Shown: positions 23,462 to 31,932 of the stretch, in pieces
Numbering within the stretch: position 1 is the stretch's first letter
How the letters are laid out: each line of letters starts with the position of its first letter
NCBI RefSeq assembly: GCF_000421405.1
Contig: NZ_ATWY01000026.1
Span: 1-34,154 of the forward strand
Source: Butyrivibrio sp. NC2007
GTDB lineage: Bacteria; Bacillota; Clostridia; Lachnospirales; Lachnospiraceae
Length of the DNA stretch: 34,154 nucleotides
Direction: 5' to 3'
Program-made: the position numbers and the translations under genes
The notes under the pieces: model-generated
What the model was told of the DNA's origin: nothing
Seen by the model: the letters and a program-made list of their open reading frames with translations, nothing else
Databases searched by the model: none

Positions 23462-24409
23462 ATGAGTAACTTTAAAAAATTCAGGCAGAGCCACTGGTAC
23501 GGACTGGTGATGCTGGCCGTTATCACCTTTGTTTTCTGGGCGTTCTTCAAGATCCTTGCGCCACAGACCTTCGGTGATTTTAATAAACTTCAGACTTATC
23601 TAAAGACAGCTCTCTACTATGCTGTAGGCGGCTGTGGTCTTTATTTTATCTGCGTAATGGGACCCTTTGATATGAGCGTTGGCGCAAACATCGTGCTTTC
23701 ATCGGTGCTTGCCGTAAATATGAGCGAACGTTTCGGATATGCGGGACTTCTTATAGCGCCACTTATAAGCGGCACTTTGGTTGGCCTGCTGAACGGACTT
23801 GTATATATAAAGCTTAAAATTTCATCACTTATCGTAACCGCCGGTCTTTCTCTGGTTTACGAGGCTCTTTCAATTTTTGCAACCAACGGAAAAGAGGCTA
23901 TCCTCTCCCCAAGTTACAGGGCATTTGGTGATTATCCCGGAAACCTGATCCTGGCGCTCCTCGCGTTCTTTTTCTGCGGATTCATCCTTAAGTACACCAA
24001 GATCGGAACCTATACCTATGCCATCGGCTCCAATGAAGTTGTAGCCGGAAACATGGGTGTTAACGTTGATAAATACAAGGTTGTTGCATTTGTCCTTTGC
24101 GGATTCTTTGTAGGTATCGAGTCAATCCTGACCATCTCCTACGGAACATCAATGACCAGTGCATCAAACCTTGCTTCCATGAGCCGAAACTTCCCACCTC
24201 TTATGGGAACGTTCTTTGGCCTTGCCTTTAAAAAGTACGGACATCCTGTCATCGCAATTGTTGTGGGCGAATTCATAATCCAGCTCCTGTTCCAGGGGTT
24301 CGTCGCTCTTGGCGCGCCCACAACAGTGCAGAATATCGTAACAGGTATCGTGCTGCTTGCAATCGTAACCATGACCATCAAGCCCGTTAAAGGCGCAGTT
24401 GTTAAGTAA
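23462..24409 (+). CDS. Sugar ABC transporter permease 1 (CUT2 type)
   Basis: Membrane subunit of 315 residues with about eight to ten hydrophobic helices, of the BPD_transp_2 (RbsC/YtfT-like) family. Marks are MGPFDMSVGANIVLSS near helix 3, GLLNGLVYIKLKISSLIVTAG, and the cytoplasmic coupling segment YAIGSNEVVAGNMGVNVDKYK. GGGAGGAG lies just before the ATG. It is one of two different permeases in the operon, separated by the ATPase gene; they probably form a heterodimeric pore, as in the E. coli YtfT-YjfF galactofuranose importer. Confidence 0.9.
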   Translation: MSNFKKFRQSHWYGLVMLAVITFVFWAFFKILAPQTFGDFNKLQTYLKTALYYAVGGCGLYFICVMGPFDMSVGANIVLSSVLAVNMSERFGYAGLLIAPLISGTLVGLLNGLVYIKLKISSLIVTAGLSLVYEALSIFATNGKEAILSPSYRAFGDYPGNLILALLAFFFCGFILKYTKIGTYTYAIGSNEVVAGNMGVNVDKYKVVAFVLCGFFVGIESILTISYGTSMTSASNLASMSRNFPPLMGTFFGLAFKKYGHPVIAIVVGEFIIQLLFQGFVALGAPTTVQNIVTGIVLLAIVTMTIKPVKGAVVK

Positions 24410-24420
24410 GGAGGAGAGAT

Positions 24421-25917
24421 ATGAGCGAGGTTATACTTCATGCCGAGAAGATCGACAAGAGCTTCGTTGGCACACATGCCATAGATCATGTCACTCTGGA
24501 CTTTTACAAGGGTGAGATCCATGCGCTGATCGGCGAGAACGGATCCGGTAAATCCACGTTTACATCATGTCTTACGGGAATTTACCACAAGGATTCCGGA
24601 ACGTTTACTCTTTTGGGAAAAGAGGTTAATGCCAAAAATCAGGTTGACGGAAACTATCAGGGTGTTGCCATTATCGTTCAGGAGACAGGCACACTTTCAG
24701 GACTTACCGTTGCCGAGAACATATTCCTCGGAAAAGAGGATGAGTTCACAAAGTTCCATGTAAAGAACACCAAGGCCATGAACAAAAAGGCCCAGGAGCT
24801 TTTAAACTCCTATGGATTTGATTACATCAAGGCTACCGACATCATAGACAAATATAACTTCGAGGACAGAAAGCTAATCGAGATCGTAAAGGCAACATAC
24901 TTTAAGCCCCAGGTCCTCATCGTTGATGAGACCACCACTGCACTTGGTGAGAAGGGAAGAAAAGAGCTTTTCAAGGTAATGAAGGATGTCAAGGACGACG
25001 GAAGATGTGTAATCTTCATATCCCATGACCTTGATGAAGTTCTCGAGCAGTCTGACAACGTAAGCGTCCTAAGAGACGGAGAATACATTGATACAGTAAA
25101 GAGCAGCGATGTGACTACCGATGACCTCAAAAAGTTAATGGTAGGTCGTGAGATGAGTGGAAACTACTATCGCGCAGATTATGGGGAACCGATTTCTGAT
25201 GAGGTTGTTCTGCGGGGGGAACACCTTACGGTTCCCGGCGAGATCGAGGACTTTTCCATAGAGCTGCATAAGGGCGAGATCATCGGAATAGGAGGCCTTT
25301 CTGAGTGCGGAATGCACGAGGTTGGAAAAGCTCTTTTCGGAGCATCCTATGACAGAGAAGGCACCGTTACTACTGCTGACGGCACACAGATAAAAGACAT
25401 TAAGACGGCCATTGATCACAGCATAGCCTATGCTTCAAAGGACAGATCCACAGAGTCGCTGGTCATCAACGACACCATTCAGGATAACATCACGCTTCCA
25501 TCCCTTGAGGACATCAAGAGAAATCACATCCTTCATGCCAAGGATGAGAGGGCATTTGCAGAGAAATATGCAAGACAGATGAGTACCAAGATGGTTGGCG
25601 TTCACCAGTTCATGTCAGCGCTTTCCGGAGGAAACAAGCAGAAGGTTGTCCTTGCAAGGTGGATAGGCAAGAACTCGGATATCATTATTCTTGATTCACC
25701 GACACGTGGAATTGATATCAGGGTTAAGGCTGATATCTACCAGATGATGGACAAGATGAGAAAGAGCGGAAAGTCCATTATCATGATCTCCGAGGAAATC
25801 TCAGAGCTTCTTGGAATGGCAGACAGGATCATCATCATGAAAGACGGTCGTCAGAATGGTGAATTTTTAAGGCATGAAGGTCTAAAAGATACAGACCTTA
25901 TTGCGAAGATGGTTTAA
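24421..25917 (+). CDS. Sugar ABC transporter ATPase with two fused nucleotide-binding domains
   Basis: RbsA-like double ATPase, 498 residues. Domain 1 has an intact Walker A GENGSGKST (38-46), Walker B LIVDE with Glu170, and switch His202 (ISHDLDE), but its signature motif is altered to NFEDRK near 146-151. Domain 2 has a normal signature LSGGNKQK (401-408), but its Walker A is worn down to GIGGLSECGMHE (289-300), its Walker B glutamate is serine (IIILDSPTRG, 422-431), and it lacks the switch histidine (ISEEISE). One composite site should therefore hydrolyse ATP while the other is fully degenerate. It lies between the two permease genes with gaps of 11 and 14 bases. Confidence 0.93.
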   Translation: MSEVILHAEKIDKSFVGTHAIDHVTLDFYKGEIHALIGENGSGKSTFTSCLTGIYHKDSGTFTLLGKEVNAKNQVDGNYQGVAIIVQETGTLSGLTVAENIFLGKEDEFTKFHVKNTKAMNKKAQELLNSYGFDYIKATDIIDKYNFEDRKLIEIVKATYFKPQVLIVDETTTALGEKGRKELFKVMKDVKDDGRCVIFISHDLDEVLEQSDNVSVLRDGEYIDTVKSSDVTTDDLKKLMVGREMSGNYYRADYGEPISDEVVLRGEHLTVPGEIEDFSIELHKGEIIGIGGLSECGMHEVGKALFGASYDREGTVTTADGTQIKDIKTAIDHSIAYASKDRSTESLVINDTIQDNITLPSLEDIKRNHILHAKDERAFAEKYARQMSTKMVGVHQFMSALSGGNKQKVVLARWIGKNSDIIILDSPTRGIDIRVKADIYQMMDKMRKSGKSIIMISEEISELLGMADRIIIMKDGRQNGEFLRHEGLKDTDLIAKMV

Positions 25918-25931
25918 GGGGGAGGCCGGTT

Positions 25932-26885
25932 ATGGATACAGAGAAAAAAGTAAAATTATCACTGATGAATCAGCCTCTTTTCAGGACGGTAATGCCATTT
26001 GCAGGATTCATCTTCATTGTAGTTTTGTTTGCAATCTTAACAGGGGGTCAGCTCTACACCCCGGGTAACTTAAAGCTTTTGTTGTCACAGTCCTATGTAC
26101 TTCTTATAGCATGTGTTGGCGTATTCATGGTAATGACCATGGGAGGCCTTGATTTCTCACAGGGTTCCATGCTTGGTGTTTGCTCCGTTGTGATATGTTT
26201 TTTGTCAAACGTAAACATTGTGCTGGCAATCCTGTGCGGAGTTCTGACAGGTGGACTTATAGGAATTGTAAACGGATTCTTTAATGTAAAGAGAAAGATC
26301 ACATCCTTCATCGTTACTATCTGCAACATGTATCTGCTTCGCGGAATGGTTGCTTATGCTACCACAAAGAGCCCTGTTTACGGAGTTTCAAATATCACCT
26401 CTTATAACACCATGGGCTTTAACCTGACATTTACTATTGTGATTCTGCTGGTGGCATTTGCAGTGTTCAGATACACAGGCCTTGGCAACAGACTTAAGGC
26501 TATCGGAGCTGGCGAGACTGCAGCCCGCTTTGCAGGTGTTAGAGTTGAAAAGACAAAGATGCTGATCTACATGGCAGCAGGCATGATCACAGGTCTTGCA
26601 GCATTCATCAACAGTATCAAGGTTGGATCTGTTACATCGACAGCAGGAAACCAGCTTGAAACACAGATCATGATCGCGCTGGTACTTGGCGGAATGCCGG
26701 TCAACGGCGGAGCTAAGGTAAGGTTCTACAACATCATTCTTGGTGCGCTGACATACAAGATCCTTACTGCCGGACTTGTTATGCTGGGAATCGAGCCAAA
26801 GACACAGCAGCTTATTATGGGTATTGTATTCCTTGTGATGGTTGCAGTATTTGCAGACAGGGAAACCGGTATGATCGTAAAATAA
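25932..26885 (+). CDS. Sugar ABC transporter permease 2 (CUT2 type)
   Basis: Second membrane subunit, 317 residues, BPD_transp_2 family. Typical segments are MTMGGLDFSQGSMLGV, GLIGIVNGFFNVKRKITSFIVT and the coupling loop LKAIGAGETAARFAGVRVEKTK, followed by GLAAFINSIKVGSVTSTAGN. It is clearly related to permease 1 but divergent, consistent with a heterodimer. GGGGAGG lies before the ATG. It is the last gene of the transporter operon; the long palindrome starting 23 bases downstream probably marks or forces the transcript end. Confidence 0.92.
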   Translation: MDTEKKVKLSLMNQPLFRTVMPFAGFIFIVVLFAILTGGQLYTPGNLKLLLSQSYVLLIACVGVFMVMTMGGLDFSQGSMLGVCSVVICFLSNVNIVLAILCGVLTGGLIGIVNGFFNVKRKITSFIVTICNMYLLRGMVAYATTKSPVYGVSNITSYNTMGFNLTFTIVILLVAFAVFRYTGLGNRLKAIGAGETAARFAGVRVEKTKMLIYMAAGMITGLAAFINSIKVGSVTSTAGNQLETQIMIALVLGGMPVNGGAKVRFYNIILGALTYKILTAGLVMLGIEPKTQQLIMGIVFLVMVAVFADRETGMIVK

Positions 26886-26907
26886 TTTGAAAATTAAGCT
26901 GGGGGCG

Positions 26908-27077
26908 AATGGTCCCTGGGGACGGAGTCAGTGGTTCGGTTTTGGACCCTGGGGACGGAGTCAGCGGCTCATTTTTTGCAATAAAAACGTGGTAATTACG
27001 GCAGATAAAAAAATGAGCCACTGACTCCGTCCCCAGGGTCCAAAACCGAACCACTGACTCCGTCCCCAGGGACCATT
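26908..27077. repeat. Nested 70-base inverted repeat (GGGGACG palindrome, locus C)
   Basis: Arms 26908-26977 and 27008-27077 are reverse complements at 69 of 70 positions, with a 30-base loop. Each arm contains two related half-units 33 bases apart, each with CCCTGGGGACGGAGTCAG followed by YGGYTC. The outer palindrome therefore seems to contain an inner copy of itself. It fills most of the 226-base gap between the second permease and the GPH symporter. It would form a very strong cruciform or RNA hairpin. Confidence 0.95.
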
Positions 27078-27080
27078 TTG

Positions 27081-27089
27081 TGATATCAT
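27081..27089 (+). promoter_or_regulatory. Candidate extended -10 promoter for the GPH symporter operon
   Basis: TGATATCAT lies four bases after the palindrome and 22 bases before the symporter ATG. The leader would be short, starting near the GGGGAGGG ribosome binding site. No -35 box is evident; any -35 would lie in the palindrome arm. Confidence 0.4.
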
Positions 27090-27111
27090 TTTTAGGGGAG
27101 GGTTACATATT

Positions 27112-28563
27112 ATGGAACAAACTGATGAAAAAAGTATGATTGCCAGAGCCAGCGGCCTTAAGACGCCGGAGTATATCTGCTACGCATTGGGAGATGCAGG
27201 CGGATGTCTGGTATTTGGACTTGTTACGTCGATTCTTCAGACGTATTACACGGATGTCCTGATTTTAAGTCCGTTCTTTATCATGGTGATGTTTGTACTT
27301 ACCAGGGTATGGGACGCTGTAAATGACCCTATTATGGGCAGAATTTGTGATACAGCACCTGTTTCAAAGCATGGAAGATACAGGGTGTGGTTTCTGAGGG
27401 TGGCATTTCCTCTGGCCATCGCTTCAATCCTTCTTTTTCTTAAATTCGACGGTTTCGGAACACCGGGAGATAATCTTCCTGCATATATTTATGCAACCAT
27501 CACATATGTGGCGTGGGGTATGATCTACACTATGCTTCAGATTCCCTATGGCTCTCTTGCCACAGTTATTACCCTTGATGTAAAAGAAAGATCCAAGCTC
27601 TCTGTCTTCAGAGCAGTAGGTTCAGCACTGGGCAGCATGCCTGTCATGGTGCTTTCAATGCTCTGCTTTTCCACAGATAAGGCTACGGGAAAGTCTATTG
27701 TAAAGTATGATGTTCTTCTGACAGGCGTCATTGTCATGTCTGTGCTGTCTGTGATCTCGCTTCTTCTGGCATTTGCAGGTACAAAAGAAAGAGTAAAAAC
27801 AGAGCCACAAAAGCATGAAAAAGGTGCTGCGTCAAAGGCCCTTAAGCTTATATTCAGGAACAAGGCCATGCTCTCTATTTCCGTTGTTGCAATGTTGCTC
27901 CTTGCAGGACAGATGTTCACTCAGAGCTATTATATTTATCTGATCAGATACTACTTCGGAAAGGGCGGAATCTTTGTATCCCTGCCAACAATTTTGACCT
28001 ATATCCCAATGGCAATACTTATGCTTTTTACCCCAAAGCTTGCAAGGAAGTTTGGTAAAAAAGAGATTACCTCCGTTGGTATGATCATAGCTGCTGCAGC
28101 AAATTTCCTGATGTTTTTCTTGAAATTCCTGGATCCGCAAGCGGCCCTCATGCCTTTTATGGTTTTGTGTCTTATCTCCGGATTTGGTCTTAATCTCTTT
28201 GTGCTTCAGCTCTGGGCAATGGCGGGGGATGCCATAGATGAGATTGAAGTCAGCACCGGAAGTAAGGACAACGGTACTGCATATGCCTTCTTAAATTTCT
28301 TTAGAAAGCTAGGTCAGGTTATTTCGGCAATAGCTGTAAATGCAGCCTTACTTGCAATGGGATATTATGACACTGCAAGCACTCTGGAATTTGTCTTTTC
28401 CGAAGGACAGCTTGATCTGATGTATGTTCTTGCAACCCTTATTCCGGCGGTAATGTTTGCGCTGATGGCAATTGCTTTGCTTTTCTGGTATCCACTCTCC
28501 AAGGAGAAGGTTGGTGAGCTTCAGAACCGGAAGGAAGACTATTTAAAGGGACAGGTCAGATGA
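27112..28563 (+). CDS. GPH-family glycoside/pentoside/hexuronide:cation symporter
   Basis: Twelve-helix secondary transporter of 483 residues (MFS_2/GPH family, like MelB, XynP and UidB). Family marks are TRVWDAVNDPIMGRICD after helix 2 and RYRVWFLRVAFP, which follows the 'G..RPW' position of the family. The second half has GSKDNGTAYAFLNFFRKLGQV. It probably imports a glycoside with Na+ or H+. GGGGAGGG precedes the ATG. The next gene, an esterase, starts in its stop codon (ATGA), and GH31 follows the same way, so uptake and breakdown are translationally coupled. Confidence 0.92.
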   Translation: MEQTDEKSMIARASGLKTPEYICYALGDAGGCLVFGLVTSILQTYYTDVLILSPFFIMVMFVLTRVWDAVNDPIMGRICDTAPVSKHGRYRVWFLRVAFPLAIASILLFLKFDGFGTPGDNLPAYIYATITYVAWGMIYTMLQIPYGSLATVITLDVKERSKLSVFRAVGSALGSMPVMVLSMLCFSTDKATGKSIVKYDVLLTGVIVMSVLSVISLLLAFAGTKERVKTEPQKHEKGAASKALKLIFRNKAMLSISVVAMLLLAGQMFTQSYYIYLIRYYFGKGGIFVSLPTILTYIPMAILMLFTPKLARKFGKKEITSVGMIIAAAANFLMFFLKFLDPQAALMPFMVLCLISGFGLNLFVLQLWAMAGDAIDEIEVSTGSKDNGTAYAFLNFFRKLGQVISAIAVNAALLAMGYYDTASTLEFVFSEGQLDLMYVLATLIPAVMFALMAIALLFWYPLSKEKVGELQNRKEDYLKGQVR

Positions 28564-29885
28564 GTAAATACATCGAAATAGACACAGATCTCGGTAGGAT
28601 CCGGGGAAATGAAAGAGAAGAGTGTCTTGAGTTTTTGGGAATAAAATATGCTAAGGCCAAGAGATTTGAGTACGCAAAGCAGGTAGAGGGTTGGGATGGC
28701 ACATACGATGCCACAGGTTTTGGAGATGCATGCTCCCAGTACAGGACCTACTTTCCACATCTGGATGTTCCTGAGCGGAGATTCTATCACAGAGAATTCC
28801 GTGAAGGGCTCGATTTTACCTACAGCGAGGACTGCTTAAATCTCAATATCTATACACCCAAGAATGCACATAATGCACCGGTGCTGGTCTTTATACACGG
28901 AGGCGGATTTAATTCCATGGCCAACAGCGAGGGATATCTGGATGGCGAAGCCTATGCAAAGAGAGGGCTGATCCTTGTGTGCGTTAACTACCGCGTGGGT
29001 GTTTTCGGATATATGACACACAGGCAGATTCAGGATGAGTTTGGAAGAGATGGGAATTTTGGACTTGATGATATATTGGTTTCACTTAAATGGGTAAAGA
29101 GTCATATAGGCTCTTTTGGCGGAGACCCTGGTTGCATAACTGCCATGGGACAAAGCGCAGGTGCGATTTCGTTGCAGTATCTTTGTCTGTCAGAGAAGGC
29201 TAAAGATCTTTTTGAACGAGCAATTATGATCTCAGGAGCAGGTCTTTTCCCAAAGATGGGACGACCGAAGGCATCTGCAGACACCCGCGGCTACTGGGAA
29301 GAAGTGATAAAACTCTCCGGTGCGACAAACTTTGATGAGTTTAAAGAGCTTGATGATAAGGCGGTTCTTGGTGCAGTTGAAGAGATTAAGAAAGTCCGAA
29401 AAGATAATATCGTCAACACACAGCCTGTTATTGACGGATATCTTCTGACGGAAAGCGTGGAAAAACTGATAGAGAAGCCACTTAAGCTTGATTACATGGC
29501 GGGAACTACAAGTAATGATATGTACAATGTTGTTTTGTATAACATGGCACGGAAGTTTATGGGAAAGGCCGGCGGATATCGCTACTATTTTGACATCGAT
29601 GCCCCCGGCGATGACAATGGAGCATTTCATTCATCAGATTTAAGATACCTGTTCGGAACTCTTGAAAAGAGCTTTAGGCCATATGATGACAAGGATATGG
29701 AAATATCAGCTCTTATGATGGATTACATTGCAGATTTTGTGAAAACCGGAAATCCCAATGCTTCAGGGCGTCCTGTATGGAAGAGGGGAAAGAGTTGTCT
29801 TGTTATCTCAAAAAAAGGAATAAAGATGAAACGTCCGGACCCTGTAAAGCTGATAGTAAATACCTTCAGAGGAGACCCAAAATGA
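28560..29885 (+). CDS. Type-B carboxylesterase family protein, cytoplasmic
   Basis: Serine esterase of the alpha/beta-hydrolase carboxylesterase family, 441 residues, no signal peptide. The oxyanion motif is HGGG (113-116), the nucleophile Ser199 in GQSAGA, and the probable catalytic His357 in GAFHSSDLRYLFG. SEDCLNLNIYTP (89-100) is the family signature 2. The acidic residue is not certain (Asp320 in TTSNDM is possible). It is shorter than the usual 480-550 residues. Lying between a glycoside transporter and a GH31 gene, it may remove acetyl or other ester groups from imported sugars, but this is inferred from context. It overlaps both neighbours by 4 bases. Confidence 0.9.
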   Translation: MSKYIEIDTDLGRIRGNEREECLEFLGIKYAKAKRFEYAKQVEGWDGTYDATGFGDACSQYRTYFPHLDVPERRFYHREFREGLDFTYSEDCLNLNIYTPKNAHNAPVLVFIHGGGFNSMANSEGYLDGEAYAKRGLILVCVNYRVGVFGYMTHRQIQDEFGRDGNFGLDDILVSLKWVKSHIGSFGGDPGCITAMGQSAGAISLQYLCLSEKAKDLFERAIMISGAGLFPKMGRPKASADTRGYWEEVIKLSGATNFDEFKELDDKAVLGAVEEIKKVRKDNIVNTQPVIDGYLLTESVEKLIEKPLKLDYMAGTTSNDMYNVVLYNMARKFMGKAGGYRYYFDIDAPGDDNGAFHSSDLRYLFGTLEKSFRPYDDKDMEISALMMDYIADFVKTGNPNASGRPVWKRGKSCLVISKKGIKMKRPDPVKLIVNTFRGDPK

Positions 29886-31918
29886 AATATGACCACAGAT
29901 TTACTCTTAAAACCCGGGAGGAATCCACATTCCTTTTCAAGGAATCAGATATAAATGCAAGGCTTGATTTTTTCAAGGACATGGTCCGGGTGGCAATCTA
30001 TAAAGACGGTACAAGGTTTTTTAACACCTTCTCAGTATGCCCGGATGGGGAGATACCCTATGAGGGAAGGGATAAGTTATCTTGCAAAGGCCTTGCAGGT
30101 GAAAAAACACAGATGACTGAAGACGATGGTGGCTGGACATTCACCTTTGGCAGTCACAGGCTCTTTGTCCAAAAAAAGAATTTTCTGATCACCCATTACG
30201 AAGGCGGGGAAGCTCTGTTCAAGGACAGGGAATACATGGCATATAACCTTGAAGGCGAGCTGGGAAGAGGAGCCTGTCATTATCTTTCAAGACAGGAGGA
30301 TGAGTACATCTTCGGGCTTGGAGATAAGTCAGGGGATGTCAACAAAAACGGGAGATGCTTTAAGCTTGGAACCACAGATTCCATGGGATTTGATGCCAGG
30401 TCATCAGACCCTTTGTATAAGCATGTTCCGTTCTATATCTGCAGGAATTCTGCAGGTTCATACGGAATCTACTATGATACTTATTCTGACGGTGAGTTCA
30501 ACTTTGGAAGAGAGCATGACAACTATTACTCACCTTTTAAATCCTTTAGATGTGAGGAAGAGTATCTTGTCTATTATGTCTTTTACGGAAGCGTACCTGA
30601 GATACTAAGGAGTTTTGTCCGCTTGTCCGGAGGGACATTCCTTCCTCCGAAGTGGACGCTTAAATATTGCGGAAGTACAATGGCGTACACAGATGCTGAT
30701 AATGCAGGAGAGCAGCTTGAAGGGTTCCTTGCGCTCTGCGAAAAATACGGCATTTCCCCCGGAGGCTTCTATCTGTCCAGCGGCTATACCCAGATCGGCG
30801 ACAAGCGATATGTCTTTCACTGGAACACGAATAAAATCCCTTCGCCTGAGGGGCTTAGCAGGACCTTCAGGGATAAGGGAGTAGAATTTCTGCCTAATAT
30901 AAAGCCGTGCTTTTTGGATGACCACCCGATGTATGAGATGATCGCTGAGAACGGATGGTTTTTAAAAAACGGTGACGGCACTACGGCAAAGTTCCCTTTC
31001 TGGGGTGGAATGGGAAGTTATCTGGACTTTACCAATGAAAATGCAGCGACGTTCTGGACAGAGTGCGTAAAAAAAGAACTGATAGATAAGGGCTATTACA
31101 GCACCTGGAATGACAATAACGAGTACGACGTTCCTGATGAGGACGTATATGCTGACGGTTTTGGCAGGCCCATCAGAGCCAAGCTGATAAAGCCTTTGTT
31201 TTCATACCTGATGACAAGAGCAAGTCTAGAAGCTGCACCCGATATATCAAATAAGACAGCCGTATCAAGGTGCGGAATTGTTGGAACTTCAAGGATTGCA
31301 TCCACCTGGACAGGAGATAACAGAACCAGCTTCGAGGATTTCAGATTTAACCATAAGATGGCAATGACCATGAGCCTTTCCGGCATCTATAACTTTGGTC
31401 AGGACATAGGCGGATTTGCCGGCCCCAAGCCCTCTAAGGAGCTGTTCCTTAGATGGATTCAGTACGGAATATTTACGCCCAGGTTTGTGCTGCACTCCTG
31501 GAATACAGACGGAACTTCAAACATGCCCTGGCTGTATGAGGATGAAGTGGAGACTGTAAAGCGACTCTTTGACCTTAGGGAAGCGCTCATTCCATATTTG
31601 TACAGGCAGATGGAAAGATCAGTTTCTGAGTGCACTCCAATCATCTACCCTGTCTTTTTAGAAGATTCCGATTACGATCCGGAGAGCGATGTCTTTTTCT
31701 TTGGAAGAGATGTACTTGCATGCCCTGTTTTTGATGAGGGAGCTACGTCAGTCACAGTGACACTGCCGGGAGGAGAGTGGTGCCTGGTAAAAGAGCTTTC
31801 GGACAAGGGAGAAGTTCTTTTGGAATATAAAGGCGGTGATACTGTAGAGGTATCCTGCACGATCAGGGATATCCCGGTGTTCTTTGTAAGAAAGGGAGCA
31901 CAGGTTTTTGATAAGTGA
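29882..31918 (+). CDS. Glycoside hydrolase family 31 enzyme, cytoplasmic
   Basis: Retaining alpha-glycosidase (alpha-glucosidase/alpha-xylosidase family), 678 residues from the ATG at 29882, which overlaps the esterase stop as ATGA and follows GGAG. An in-frame ATG 105 bases upstream lies inside the esterase and is rejected. N-terminal beta-sandwich to about 235, then the catalytic barrel. The nucleophile is Asp411 in STWNDNNEY and the acid/base Asp479 in TWTGDNRTSFEDF. FGLGDKSGDVNKNG and GTSRIAS fit the family, and the C-terminal beta domains end near 678. There is no signal peptide. Which alpha-linked sugar is removed cannot be told from the sequence. Confidence 0.92.
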   Translation: MKYDHRFTLKTREESTFLFKESDINARLDFFKDMVRVAIYKDGTRFFNTFSVCPDGEIPYEGRDKLSCKGLAGEKTQMTEDDGGWTFTFGSHRLFVQKKNFLITHYEGGEALFKDREYMAYNLEGELGRGACHYLSRQEDEYIFGLGDKSGDVNKNGRCFKLGTTDSMGFDARSSDPLYKHVPFYICRNSAGSYGIYYDTYSDGEFNFGREHDNYYSPFKSFRCEEEYLVYYVFYGSVPEILRSFVRLSGGTFLPPKWTLKYCGSTMAYTDADNAGEQLEGFLALCEKYGISPGGFYLSSGYTQIGDKRYVFHWNTNKIPSPEGLSRTFRDKGVEFLPNIKPCFLDDHPMYEMIAENGWFLKNGDGTTAKFPFWGGMGSYLDFTNENAATFWTECVKKELIDKGYYSTWNDNNEYDVPDEDVYADGFGRPIRAKLIKPLFSYLMTRASLEAAPDISNKTAVSRCGIVGTSRIASTWTGDNRTSFEDFRFNHKMAMTMSLSGIYNFGQDIGGFAGPKPSKELFLRWIQYGIFTPRFVLHSWNTDGTSNMPWLYEDEVETVKRLFDLREALIPYLYRQMERSVSECTPIIYPVFLEDSDYDPESDVFFFGRDVLACPVFDEGATSVTVTLPGGEWCLVKELSDKGEVLLEYKGGDTVEVSCTIRDIPVFFVRKGAQVFDK

Positions 31919-31924
31919 TATAAT
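31916..31924 (+). promoter_or_regulatory. Extended -10 promoter overlapping the GH31 stop codon
   Basis: TGATATAAT is a perfect extended -10 box whose first three bases are the GH31 TGA stop. The expected transcription start (31930-31933) falls on or next to the ATG of the following gene, so that mRNA may be leaderless. Confidence 0.55.
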
Positions 31925-31932
31925 ACGTGAAT

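Noticed and set aside
26908..27077. CRISPR array
   Set aside because: The repeats here are nested inverted units with one short loop, not direct repeats with regular unique spacers, and no cas gene is in the window.
29777..29881. N-terminal extension of the GH31 protein
   Set aside because: The extension lies wholly inside the esterase gene, has no family similarity, and a GGAG site with ATGA overlap supports the start at 29882.
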